This document shows positions 18,788-27,052 of a stretch of DNA of 58,592 nucleotides, piece after piece (the first letter of the stretch is position 1; each line of letters opens with the position of its first letter). The notes beneath the pieces are model-generated. The model saw nothing but the letters and a program-made list of their open reading frames with translations, made no database searches and was not told the DNA's origin. The translations under genes and the position numbers were made by a program. This DNA is from Nitrospinales bacterium (lineage in GTDB: Bacteria; Nitrospinota; Nitrospinia; Nitrospinales; VA-1), in contig JAKUOQ010000004.1 of assembly GCA_022450865.1 (NCBI GenBank), forward strand, positions 1 to 58,592, in the 5' to 3' direction.

Positions 18788-18964
18788 TTGAAGAAAATCT
18801 TTATACTATTAGTAATTACAGTGCTTGCCTTAGCTTTTGACGGCACGTTGGCGAAGGATATATTTGACTATCAACTCAGCAGTTTTACAGATTGGGTATT
18901 GGTAATTTTGATATTTGCAATCCTGCTTTCCATTTCCTGGGCCAATTCCACAAAAAATAACTAG
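18788..18964 (+). CDS. Small membrane protein, TTG start (not in ORF track)
   Basis: I translated a 58-codon frame beginning with TTG, eight bases after a good AAGGAA ribosome site. The product starts KKIFILLVITVLALAF, a short signal-like or membrane segment ending near an AKD, and has a second hydrophobic stretch WVLVILIFAILLSISW before a short polar tail. It is therefore a probable one- or two-span small membrane protein. No homologue comes to mind. It is divergent from hpnH and convergent with trhP. The support is the ribosome site plus the membrane-protein pattern, so it is moderate. Confidence 0.55.
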   Translation: MKKIFILLVITVLALAFDGTLAKDIFDYQLSSFTDWVLVILIFAILLSISWANSTKNN

Positions 18965-19023
18965 AATAAAAATATTCCGGAGAATAAGCACTTCTGAAAG
19001 TTTTGATTTGGATCTGTACTATT

Positions 19024-20295
19024 TCAGGCGGTATTTTTTAGTAGGCTCAATAAAGCATAAGGCTCTACAGGACCATCTGCCTGCACCCACACTGTTCCAT
19101 TACCTCCATGAGCAACTGAAATACTTTCTCCTGCAATCGTTTCCATAGCATTGATTTTAAATTTATATTGTCCGCTTGGTGAAAGGCATTCGGCTTCATC
19201 CCCCAACTCGATTCTATTTCTGACATCAACCTCCATCCATCCCGAACGTTCATTGACCACTTGGCCTCCAAAAATCTGTGGCTGATTAGATTCTTGCGGT
19301 GAATCAAATCTTTCTGTTTCGCGATTTGCTGCAGAAATTAGGAAAGCAGAGGTAAAACCTCGATTAGCTGTTTTGCCTATTTCTTCGATCAGGCTAGGAT
19401 TAAAATTTCGATTTTCTTCCAAATCATCGATTGCACGTCGGTAAGCTCTAGTGACCAAGGAGAGATAATAAATTGATTTGGAGCGACCCTCGATTTTAAA
19501 TGATATAACACCCGCCTTTTTCATTGGGCCCAGAAACTCTATGGCTCGAAGATCTTTAGAGTTCATGATATACGTGCCATGCTCATCTTCCTCAACAGGC
19601 ATTAGCTCTCCATCTCTTTGCTTCTCCTCAATTGCGTACTGACCTTTGATGGGAACATATTCTTCCATGTCTTTGCCTTTTTCCTCATGGATATCATATT
19701 CCCAGCGACAGCTATTGGTACAAGTTCCTTGATTCGCATCGCGGTGATTAAAATAGTTCGAAAGCAAACAACGACCGGAATAAGCGATACAAATTGCTCC
19801 GTGGACAAAAGATTCTAATTCCATTCCCGAGACCCGTGCATGAATTTCAGTTATTTCTTCGAGAGATAATTCACGCGATAAAATAACCCGCTTTACCCCA
19901 AGGTTGTACCAAAATTCTACAGATGGCCAGTTGATGGTATTTGTTTGCACTGATAAATGAACAGGAATTTCCGGAAACTCCTTCAAGGCAAACTGAATCA
20001 TCCCCGGATCCGCCATAATAAAAGCATCAGGCCCCATCTCCGCATGTTGAGCTAAAGATTTTTTAAAAGATTCAATTTTTCGATTGGGAGGAAGAATATT
20101 GGCCGTTATATAAATTTTTTTACCCATTTTATGGGTGTAATCTATTGCATCTTTAAGCAAGTGATCCTTAAATGGATTCTCTTTTGCTCTGAGAGAAAAT
20201 TTTGGGATACCTGCATATACCGCATCAGCACCATAGGCGAGAGCATATTTTAATTTTTCGGGACTTCCCGCAGGAGATAATAATTCCGAATTCAT
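19024..20295 (-). CDS. U32 family tRNA hydroxylation protein (TrhP/YegQ-like)
   Basis: Proteins of this U32 'peptidase' family, such as TrhP (YegQ), support prephenate-dependent hydroxylation of uridine at the tRNA wobble position. The U32 signature appears as ESFVHGAICIAYSGRCLLSNYF, followed by the Cys-rich NQGTCTNSCRWEY that likely binds an Fe-S cluster. The N terminus ELLSPAGSPEKLKYALAYGADAVYAG is typical. At 423 residues it is close to the 450 of TrhP rather than the shorter UbiU/UbiV. A collagenase-like protease is the older annotation and is unlikely to be its real function. Confidence 0.85.
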   Translation of the reverse strand: MNSELLSPAGSPEKLKYALAYGADAVYAGIPKFSLRAKENPFKDHLLKDAIDYTHKMGKKIYITANILPPNRKIESFKKSLAQHAEMGPDAFIMADPGMIQFALKEFPEIPVHLSVQTNTINWPSVEFWYNLGVKRVILSRELSLEEITEIHARVSGMELESFVHGAICIAYSGRCLLSNYFNHRDANQGTCTNSCRWEYDIHEEKGKDMEEYVPIKGQYAIEEKQRDGELMPVEEDEHGTYIMNSKDLRAIEFLGPMKKAGVISFKIEGRSKSIYYLSLVTRAYRRAIDDLEENRNFNPSLIEEIGKTANRGFTSAFLISAANRETERFDSPQESNQPQIFGGQVVNERSGWMEVDVRNRIELGDEAECLSPSGQYKFKINAMETIAGESISVAHGGNGTVWVQADGPVEPYALLSLLKNTA

Positions 20296-20414
20296 AATAA
20301 TTATAAAGATTCAATAATAATATTTGTTTAACATCTTGAGTGGCTCAGCTTACACTACCTTTATATCTCACTGCAAGCATGTAAACCCTATCATTGAAGG
20401 GTCGTATGGCTGCA

Positions 20415-21230
20415 TTAGGCTGTTTTTCGAGAACGGAAAATGAGAAAAGCGCCTGCCACTAAAAGGAAAAGGCTATAAAAACTACCTCGGCTGAGATCCA
20501 TAATGAGAGGTGCGTCGGGCTCGCGAAATTGTTCACCAAAAATACGCACTACTGCATAGAAAGCCAGAAATTCTCCTGTGAGTCTACCTGATGTTGCTAA
20601 AACTCCAGTCCGCCAGAATCGCCATTGACTATAAATAAGCAACAATAATCCTTCCAATGCTGCTGCATAAAGTTGCGATGGATGTCGAGGCATAATCAAT
20701 TCAAGAGGTGTTCCAAGTGGCGCGCTCTGCGGGAAGATGACAGACCAAGAAACGGTGGAAATTTTTCCCCATAATTCTCCGTTGATAAAGTTAGCAATAC
20801 GGCCCAATAAAATTCCGGGAGGAACTAAAGGACATAAAATATCGCCGAGTTGTAGAAAGCTAATTTTAATTTTTTTCGATATCCACCAACAGGCAAGCAC
20901 CACACCGATGAACCCACCATGACTTGCCATGCCACCTTTCCAGACCTGGAGTATAATCCACGGTCGGTGGATGACATCCTGAAAAGCATAGAAAAACATA
21001 TATCCTAATCGCCCACCCAAAAGGACACCTACCATAATTGCTGTAATCGTTAAGGATTGTTCTTCCTGTGTAAGCGCTACCTTGCCATGTTTGCAAAAAA
21101 TATATAATAACCAGATAGCTACGAGAAACCCTAACGCGTATGCTAGTCCGTAATAGCGAATGCCAAAATTTTCTGTGAATTGAAAAAGGAAAGGGTCTAA
21201 ATCATGAACCCAATATTCGGTTTTAGACAC
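20415..21230 (-). CDS. lgt: Prolipoprotein diacylglyceryl transferase
   Basis: Lgt is the inner-membrane enzyme that attaches diacylglycerol from phosphatidylglycerol to the lipobox Cys of prolipoproteins. The Lgt signature GRIANFINGELWGK is present, with the upstream catalytic-region HGGFIGV and about seven hydrophobic segments. The 271-residue length is standard. Its targets in this window include the lipobox proteins at 11256, 12233, 13495, 29269, 39231 and 52498. It lies between hemB and trhP on the same strand with gaps of 56 and 119 bases. Confidence 0.96.
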   Translation of the reverse strand: MSKTEYWVHDLDPFLFQFTENFGIRYYGLAYALGFLVAIWLLYIFCKHGKVALTQEEQSLTITAIMVGVLLGGRLGYMFFYAFQDVIHRPWIILQVWKGGMASHGGFIGVVLACWWISKKIKISFLQLGDILCPLVPPGILLGRIANFINGELWGKISTVSWSVIFPQSAPLGTPLELIMPRHPSQLYAAALEGLLLLIYSQWRFWRTGVLATSGRLTGEFLAFYAVVRIFGEQFREPDAPLIMDLSRGSFYSLFLLVAGAFLIFRSRKTA

Positions 21231-21286
21231 GGCGACCTTTTAAGGTGAGAGTTAGAAAAAACGAGGTCGTGCTGCTTAAAAAATTT

Positions 21287-22258
21287 TTATTGCTGCAAGA
21301 GTGAAGCCGCTTCAATAGCTCCATAGGTAAAGATCATGTCGGCTCCAGCGCGTCTCATACTCAAAAGAGATTCCATAAGACAGCTTTCATAATCCAACCA
21401 ACCTTTTTCTGCTGCTGCTTTTAGCATCGCATATTCGCCGCTGACATGATAAGCGGCAATGGGTAATTCAGAATGTTCACGGGTCAAACGTATCACATCG
21501 AGATAAGGTAGGCCAGGTTTGATCAACAGCCAGTCGGCTCCTTCTTCTTCGTCCAAATGTATTTCACGGATAGCTTCGCGAGTATTTGCCGGATCCATTT
21601 GATAGGTTTTCTTGTCCCCTTCTTTAGGTGTCGATTCCAATGCATCACGAAAGGGCCCATAAAATGCTGAGGCATATTTTGCACAATAGCTACAGATCAA
21701 AACATTTTCGAACCCAGCCTCATCAAGAGCCCAACGAATCGCTTCAATTCGTCCATCCATCATATCTGAAGGAGCAACGACATCAACCCCAGCCTTAGCT
21801 TGTGCAACTGCCATAGCGGCCAGTAGCGGCAGAGTTTCATCATTGAGTATTTGTCCATTCTGGACGAGACCGTCATGCCCATCGCTGGAATAAGGATCCA
21901 ATGCCACATCCGTGATAACTACCAATTCAGGTACTTCTTTTTTTAATTCTTTAACCGCTCGTTGCAATAGACCGTCCGGATTTACACTTTCTTTACCTTC
22001 TGGATTTTTTAGGGAATCATCAATGGCAGGGAAAAGAGCAACCGCTGCAACACCTAAATCAAAAGCCTTTTTTGAATCAGCAACCAATTGATCTATAGAA
22101 AGTCGCGATATACCTGGCATTGAAACAATAGGTGTTCTTTGGCTTTTTCCTTCTTGAACAAAAGTAGGCCAGACCAAGTTTTTAGGTTGGATAGTTGTTT
22201 CTCCAACGAGAGCGCGGATTCTTGGGGTCAATCGGTTTCTTCTAGGACGGTTTATCAT
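21287..22258 (-). CDS. hemB: Porphobilinogen synthase (delta-aminolevulinate dehydratase)
   Basis: HemB condenses two 5-aminolevulinate molecules to porphobilinogen in haem synthesis. The two Schiff-base lysines are in YCAKYASAFYGPFRDA and LLIKPGLPYLD. The metal loop reads DVALDPYSSDGHDG, with Asp/Ser in place of the Cys triad, so the enzyme should be the Mg/K-type rather than the Zn-dependent type. The 323-residue length and N terminus RPRRNRLTPRIRALVGET are typical. Haem supply is relevant to the multiheme cytochrome operon later in the window, but there is no direct linkage. Confidence 0.96.
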   Translation of the reverse strand: MINRPRRNRLTPRIRALVGETTIQPKNLVWPTFVQEGKSQRTPIVSMPGISRLSIDQLVADSKKAFDLGVAAVALFPAIDDSLKNPEGKESVNPDGLLQRAVKELKKEVPELVVITDVALDPYSSDGHDGLVQNGQILNDETLPLLAAMAVAQAKAGVDVVAPSDMMDGRIEAIRWALDEAGFENVLICSYCAKYASAFYGPFRDALESTPKEGDKKTYQMDPANTREAIREIHLDEEEGADWLLIKPGLPYLDVIRLTREHSELPIAAYHVSGEYAMLKAAAEKGWLDYESCLMESLLSMRRAGADMIFTYGAIEAASLLQQ

Positions 22259-22338
22259 GGCGTATCTTATTGTTGAAAAAGGTATTTTGCCTACTTATGA
22301 GAGGATAACCAATCATTTTTAGCAATGCAACCTGTTTC

Positions 22339-22374
22339 CAAAAAAACAAAACCCTGCCGGGCCTCGACAGGGTT
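22339..22374 (-). terminator. Rho-independent terminator after tRNA-Asn
   Basis: On the minus strand, AACCCTG and CAGGGTT form a perfect seven-base stem around an eleven-base GC-rich loop, followed by a T-rich run TTTTGTTTTTTT. It lies about 40 bases downstream of the tRNA-Asn 3' end and is well placed to end that transcript before hemB. Confidence 0.8.
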
Positions 22375-22410
22375 CGAAATAAAAGCATCGTCTTAAAGAC
22401 GGTTTATAAA

Positions 22411-22485
22411 TGGCTCCGGTGAGAGGACTCGAACCTCTAACACATCGGTTAACAGCCGATTGCGCTACCATTGCGCCACACCGGA
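22411..22485 (-). tRNA. tRNA-Asn (anticodon GTT), CCA encoded
   Basis: Read on the minus strand, the sequence folds as a normal 75-base tRNA. The acceptor stem pairs TCCGGTG with CACCGGA, the discriminator base is G, and the 3' CCA is encoded. The anticodon arm is CGGCTGTTAACCG with anticodon GTT, giving Asn. The T-arm contains GGTTCGAGTCC. A terminator follows. Confidence 0.95.
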
Positions 22486-22666
22486 ATGGTTTTATGAGAA
22501 TTTTCGATTTTAAAGGTTTGAAAATTAAACTTGTTTTACCATATTGTCAAGCGGAATTGTACCCCCTAAAAAGGGATTGATTGCTTTTACGCTAAGGGTT
22601 TTGGTCTATTTACGCATTCGGAGCATGAAAGGCGAGGAAGAATATTATTTGATCCATACCCAGTGG

Positions 22667-23266
22667 TTAGCCCATTTCCATACGTCCTTCGAGGGATTTC
22701 AGCAGGGTGACGGAATCGGCGTATTCGATATCGGATCCTACCGGCAAGCCCCTAGCGATGCGTGTAACTTTTACATTTAGTGGTTTAAGAAATTTTGAAA
22801 TATAAACGGCGGTAGACTCACCTTCCATATCTGGATTGGTAGCAAGAATCACTTCTCGAACATTTTTGCTAGCAACTTTCTTTTTTAAAAGTTCAATATT
22901 CAAATCGTCTGGGCCAATTCCATCCAACGGAGAAATGACCCCCATTAAGACATGATACACGCCTTTGTAATAGCCCATATTTTCCATAACGTAAACGTCA
23001 TGAGGTTCTTCTACGACACAAATCTGTTTTTGGTCTCTGGAGCTATTAGAACAAATTCCACAAGGATCAGTTTCGGTTATTCCGTGACAAACAGAACAGA
23101 GGATAATTTTATCTTTTATATTTTGAATTGCATTTGCAAGTTTGGTGGCTTGATCCACTTTACTGCGCATCAAAAAGAACGACAAACGCTCAGCAGTCTT
23201 TTGTCCAACCCCTGGGAGCCTTTTCAATTCTTCTATAAGTTCTGTTACCGCCGTTGGTCTTTTCAT
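22667..23266 (-). CDS. recR: Recombination mediator protein RecR
   Basis: RecR works with RecO and RecF to load RecA at single-strand gaps. The helix-hairpin-helix RLPGVGQKTAERLSFF is at the N terminus, the C4 zinc finger CSVCHGITETDPCGIC follows, then a Toprim domain with VVEEPHDVYVME and ATNPDMEGESTAVY. At 199 residues it is full length. It belongs to the conserved dnaX-ybaB-recR series, but here 223 bases separate it from ybaB. Confidence 0.97.
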   Translation of the reverse strand: MKRPTAVTELIEELKRLPGVGQKTAERLSFFLMRSKVDQATKLANAIQNIKDKIILCSVCHGITETDPCGICSNSSRDQKQICVVEEPHDVYVMENMGYYKGVYHVLMGVISPLDGIGPDDLNIELLKKKVASKNVREVILATNPDMEGESTAVYISKFLKPLNVKVTRIARGLPVGSDIEYADSVTLLKSLEGRMEMG

Positions 23267-23489
23267 AGGGTGGCGCTAAATTATATAGCAATATCTTTTT
23301 TAATTAGCATCTGTTCTACAGGGATTGATAAATTGTTTTTCCATTTTCTCTAATGTTCTGGGCATATGCGTCGCTAGGGATATCCGAATCCCAATGAAGT
23401 TCGTAAAGACCCTCCATGCCTTTAAATTTAATTCACAGTATATTTAAATGTATTGAAAAAAATTTTAGAAATTTGCGAAGTTACATTTC

Positions 23490-23816
23490 TTAAGTCGGGG
23501 GGAATAAGCCGGGAATTTTTATGCCCCCGGTCACTTTTGTCATTTCACCCTGAGCCAATTGTTTAACCTCCTTGCTGGCTTCGTTGACGGCACCCGTAAT
23601 CAAATCTTCGAGAACTTCTCGGTCTTTCATGTTAATCAGTTCATCATCAATTTTAATGGATATGATCTCATTGAGTCCATTTGCCACAACTTTTACCATA
23701 CCGCCACCGGTGCTTACTTCAATTGTCTTTTCAGCTAAGCCTTCTTGAATTTCAGCAAGTTTAGATTGCATTTCTGATGCTTGTTTGAATAACCCTGTCC
23801 AACCTTTATCAAACAT
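23490..23816 (-). CDS. ybaB: YbaB/EbfC nucleoid-associated protein
   Basis: YbaB/EbfC is a small dimeric DNA-binding protein. The typical elements are the N-terminal helix with KQASEMQSKLAEIQEGLAE, the strand motif STGGGMVKVVANGLNEI and the C-terminal MTKVTGGIKIPGLF. I start at MFDKGWTGLFK, giving 108 residues; the track's start adds 24 residues that overlap dnaX and are not family sequence. It lies 49 bases after dnaX on the same strand. Confidence 0.95.
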   Translation of the reverse strand: MFDKGWTGLFKQASEMQSKLAEIQEGLAEKTIEVSTGGGMVKVVANGLNEIISIKIDDELINMKDREVLEDLITGAVNEASKEVKQLAQGEMTKVTGGIKIPGLFPPT

Positions 23817-23865
23817 GATATTTATAAATGCCCAAGAACATTTTCCTCCTTTTTCGTAATAACTA

Positions 23866-25458
23866 TCATTTGACCACAATGCCTCCAAAAATGTCCAGAG
23901 CGTCTTGAATAATTTCCGATTCAGATTTCTGTTTTCCAGTTTCAGGGGCTATGAACTTTTTTTTTTCTTCATTAGTAGATTGAATAGGAGACTCCTGAAT
24001 AGACGTGTCGAGGATTAATTTTATATTCACGTCATCACCACAAACTGTCTTTATGGTTTCTTTCAGGAACTGAATATTTTCGGGCGCCTCTACTAAATCA
24101 AAAGTAAAGTTATCAGAAAATGCCAGTTGAATTTCCTTATCGCTAAAAACCGGTACCTGACATTTTTCAAGATAATGCTCAAAAAATGGTTTTGTACTTG
24201 CAACCTGTTGCTTGATTTGATCCCATAAAACCTGAGTATTCTGATTGCCCGTTACTGAAACAGTAGGGCTTTCTTTAGAGTTTTTTTTTCTTGAAAAGTG
24301 TTGAACCGGCTCGATATTATCGTTTTCAGCCTGGTTGATCTTTTCTATGAGTTCATCGATTTTTTTAAAGGGTCGTGTTTCTATCAATCGCAATAAAGCC
24401 ATTTCAAAAACCATTTGCGATAGGGAACTTTTTTTCATTTCCATTTCGGCTTTTGATAGAACCGAAAACATAACCTGCAACTCATCGGCGTGAAAATATT
24501 CTGCCTGTTTTTTTAAGGTTTCTAAACTACAGGTATGGGTATTAATCAAAGTTTCAGGCTGATTTGAAAATTTCACTATCAAAAGATTTCTTAAATACTC
24601 CATAAGGCTGCGACAAAATAACCCAAGATCTTTTCCCTGTTTTACTATTTCCTGTATTAATGTAACCAGAACTGCTGGCTGTCGATCAATTAACCGGTCA
24701 ATAAAAGTTTCAAGAGTATTTCCGCCGACAATGCCCAACACCGCTTCAACGGATTCAGCATCTACTTTTCGACCGCTGTAGGCAATTACCTGATCTAACA
24801 AGCTCTGCGCATCGCGCATACTGCCCGCCCCAATTTTTGAAATATCTTCCAGGCCTCTTTTTTCGATATCAATTTTTTCCTGTTTGCAGATCAATTCCAG
24901 TTGCTGAGTGATTTGGGACTGCGACAAGGGTTTGAACTCAAAACATTGACAGCGGGAAAGAATGGTTTCGGGAATTTTTATTAGCTCTGTTGTAGCAAAA
25001 ATAAAAATTACCCGTGGCGGAGGTTCTTCAAGTGTTTTTAACAATGCATTAAAAGCACTTTTAGAAAGCATATGGACTTCATCAATGATGTAAACCTTGT
25101 ACCGAGCTGCTGAGGTGGCATATTGTACGTTATCTATCAAGTCGCGAACTTCCTGAACCCCATTGTTGGAAGCACCATCTATTTCCTGGACATCAATGCA
25201 ATTTCCTTCAGTTATTTCAGTGCAAAAGGTACAAAGACCACAAGGGTCAACGATAGGACCCTTTTCACAATTGAGGACACGGGCAAGAATTCGTGCGGTT
25301 GTTGTCTTACCCACACCACGAGTACCAGAAAATAAAAAAGCGTGCGAAATACGCTCCAGCTCTATTGCGTTTGAAAGGGTGCGGACAATATGCTCTTGTC
25401 CAATCAACTCACTAAATTTCTGAGGGCGCCATTTCCGGGCTGAAACCTGGAAGTCCAT
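23866..25458 (-). CDS. dnaX: DNA polymerase III subunits gamma/tau
   Basis: DnaX is the ATPase subunit of the clamp loader. The Walker A GTRGVGKTTTA, a four-Cys zinc module (LNCEKG...CGLCTFC), Walker B VYIIDEVHML and sensor-1 LSRCQCF are all present in the first 170 residues. The AAA+ core and domain III extend to about 370, followed by a divergent C-terminal tau-type region with a Lys/Ser-rich hinge. At 530 residues it is shorter than E. coli tau (643). There is no evident A-rich slippery frameshift site that I can point to. Confidence 0.96.
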   Translation of the reverse strand: MDFQVSARKWRPQKFSELIGQEHIVRTLSNAIELERISHAFLFSGTRGVGKTTTARILARVLNCEKGPIVDPCGLCTFCTEITEGNCIDVQEIDGASNNGVQEVRDLIDNVQYATSAARYKVYIIDEVHMLSKSAFNALLKTLEEPPPRVIFIFATTELIKIPETILSRCQCFEFKPLSQSQITQQLELICKQEKIDIEKRGLEDISKIGAGSMRDAQSLLDQVIAYSGRKVDAESVEAVLGIVGGNTLETFIDRLIDRQPAVLVTLIQEIVKQGKDLGLFCRSLMEYLRNLLIVKFSNQPETLINTHTCSLETLKKQAEYFHADELQVMFSVLSKAEMEMKKSSLSQMVFEMALLRLIETRPFKKIDELIEKINQAENDNIEPVQHFSRKKNSKESPTVSVTGNQNTQVLWDQIKQQVASTKPFFEHYLEKCQVPVFSDKEIQLAFSDNFTFDLVEAPENIQFLKETIKTVCGDDVNIKLILDTSIQESPIQSTNEEKKKFIAPETGKQKSESEIIQDALDIFGGIVVK

Positions 25459-25504
25459 AGGGTAGAACCTTATATAAAAAGCGAAAGGGAACTAAAGGTA
25501 GAAT

Positions 25505-25599
25505 TGTTGGGGATCTCACAGCACATATGGGATTTTGTTACCGCTGCTTCCTTCCGGACCTGACGGGTTTCACAAAGCCATGTTGCGTGAGGCCCAACA
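25505..25599 (-). ncRNA. ffs: Signal recognition particle 4.5S RNA
   Basis: On the minus strand the sequence contains the highly conserved SRP core with the GGAA tetraloop (GGTCCGGAAGGAAGCAGC) in its apical helix, which binds Ffh. The ends GTTGGG and CCCAAC pair to close the roughly 95-base rod. This matches the small bacterial SRP RNA that lacks the Alu domain. It sits just upstream of dnaX, a common arrangement. The exact ends are estimated from the closing stem. Confidence 0.93.
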
Positions 25600-26070
25600 A
25601 AACTACCAAAATAACTTCCCTCTATTGAGGGGTGAATATATTTTTGTTGATAAACAAACACCAACTTGATTTAACGAGAATTCAACACTCCCTCCTGCGG
25701 CTGCCCATTTTCCAATGAGGGTAGTGATGTATAAAACTGAATTTCGTTCGATTTTCCTTTACATCGCTTCACGTTGCAACATTTTTCTTAAGCAAATCCA
25801 TGGCGTAAAAATAAATTGCTGCAAAGCCTTGTGTTTTCTACCGTATCTCTTTTTCAGGGAAAACCAAGGAATAGTAAAAAGTACGATGCCTACCACGAGT
25901 TTATGGGTTGATAAAATACTTCGCTCTTACTTGCTTGGGTCGGACTTTTGTCTTAATACCCGATTTACATTTTTGTGTTTTCTGTTAGAAAAGGTGGTGG
26001 TCTGTCTCCAAGCTACTTTCGGTTAAATTGACCTTCTTTTTACTCAGAGGGGGCGGGGACATTTTGTTGA
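25600..26070. other. Intergenic stretch with no supported gene
   Basis: About 470 bases between the SRP RNA gene and marC. The only open frame (25715-26026, plus) gives a Phe/Leu/Cys-rich 103-residue product that has a weak GAGGG before its second Met, but no recognisable domain or plausible segment pattern. It may hold the promoter of ffs on the minus strand. I see no tRNA, repeat or strong terminator. Confidence 0.5.
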
Positions 26071-26688
26071 TTACGACAGACCGGGAAGAAGGATTTTTAA
26101 TTCTTCGGCGATCATGCCAATGGCTAGGCTACCCAAGAGCAATCCCATGATCTGATGAATAAATTTAATCCCTGTTTTGCTAAGGCTATTTAATATGATC
26201 TTGCTTAGCTTGAGGGTAATCCAAATTAGAAACCCAGCTAAAATAAATTCGGATAGAATAATAACTCTTTCAAGTCGGGTAGAAATCTCGTCTGATTGAA
26301 TGATGACAATGCTGAGGGCAGCAGGTCCAATAAAAAGTGGGAATGTAAGTGGCATCAGCGAGATATCCTCCTTATCGTCGATTTCTTCTGAAAAAGAATA
26401 GAAATTTTTTTCATTGGACAACATGGTGAAGGAAATATAGACAAGGAATATCCCACCAATAAGTTTAAAGGCAGACATTTTTATGCCGAAGAAAGCAATG
26501 ATATATTTCCCAAATAAAAATGAGGCTACCAATAAAATTACAGCTGAACAGGCAGTTTTTAGCGCAATAGATTTGTGCTCTGCATCTGTTTTATGAGAGG
26601 TTAACGCAATATATACAGGGATGTTGCCAATCGGGTCTATAACGGCAACAAGAATTATGAATGTTTTAATCAATTCGGTGGCATCCAT
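26071..26688 (-). CDS. MarC-family integral membrane protein
   Basis: This 205-residue inner-membrane protein of the MarC/UPF0056 family has about six hydrophobic segments. It starts MDATELIKTFIILVAVIDPIGNIPVY with the family's conserved DPIGNIP, and the second half has PLTFPLFIGPAAL, the repeated family motif. The function of MarC is unsettled; it has no proven role in drug resistance and is sometimes listed as an antibiotic or amino-acid transporter. It is a single gene with no obvious partner. Confidence 0.92.
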   Translation of the reverse strand: MDATELIKTFIILVAVIDPIGNIPVYIALTSHKTDAEHKSIALKTACSAVILLVASFLFGKYIIAFFGIKMSAFKLIGGIFLVYISFTMLSNEKNFYSFSEEIDDKEDISLMPLTFPLFIGPAALSIVIIQSDEISTRLERVIILSEFILAGFLIWITLKLSKIILNSLSKTGIKFIHQIMGLLLGSLAIGMIAEELKILLPGLS

Positions 26689-27001
26689 CTTTTACTCCTT
26701 TGCTCTCCGCTGGTAGTGAAGCTCATTGGGCTCTGAGTTAATATCTAGAATAGGGTATTTATCTCAATATTTCACTAATAAGTCGGACAGATTTAAATTC
26801 TGGTATTCTTTTGGGGACTGTTATATAATGAATCAATACTTTATGTGGTTATAGCCGTCTAGGGAATTACAGGTGTAGTGGTTTTTGGTTGTGCAGTATC
26901 CGACCCCAGATTTTCTCCCCCGTTTTCTCACTAAGCTCAAACCCCCTAAAAATTTTTGTTAGAAGACTACCGAGTCGCTGATTGCGGAGTTTAATCTAAC
27001 G
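26689..27001. other. Long leader/intergenic region before the helicase gene
   Basis: About 310 bases between divergent marC and the DEAD-box gene. A TATAAT string at 26824-26829 could be a -10 box for a helicase transcript with a leader of over 200 bases, but I see no good -35 hexamer before it. No coding frame is supported. Confidence 0.4.
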
Positions 27002-27030
27002 ACGTCTAAGTTTGTCAAAAGACGTTTTTT
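27002..27030 (+). promoter_or_regulatory. Terminator-like hairpin in the helicase leader
   Basis: ACGTCT pairs with AGACGT across a twelve-base loop and is followed by six T residues, ending 22 bases before the helicase ATG and its AAGGAAA ribosome site. A short-stem intrinsic terminator or attenuator could explain this. The six-base stem is modest, so the call is tentative. Confidence 0.4.
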
Positions 27031-27052
27031 ATCTTCAATTTATAAGGAAATT

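Noticed and set aside
25715-26026. 103-residue plus-strand frame between ffs and marC
   Set aside because: Has a weak GAGGG before its second Met but a Phe/Cys-rich product with no pattern of a real protein; kept only as part of the described intergenic stretch.
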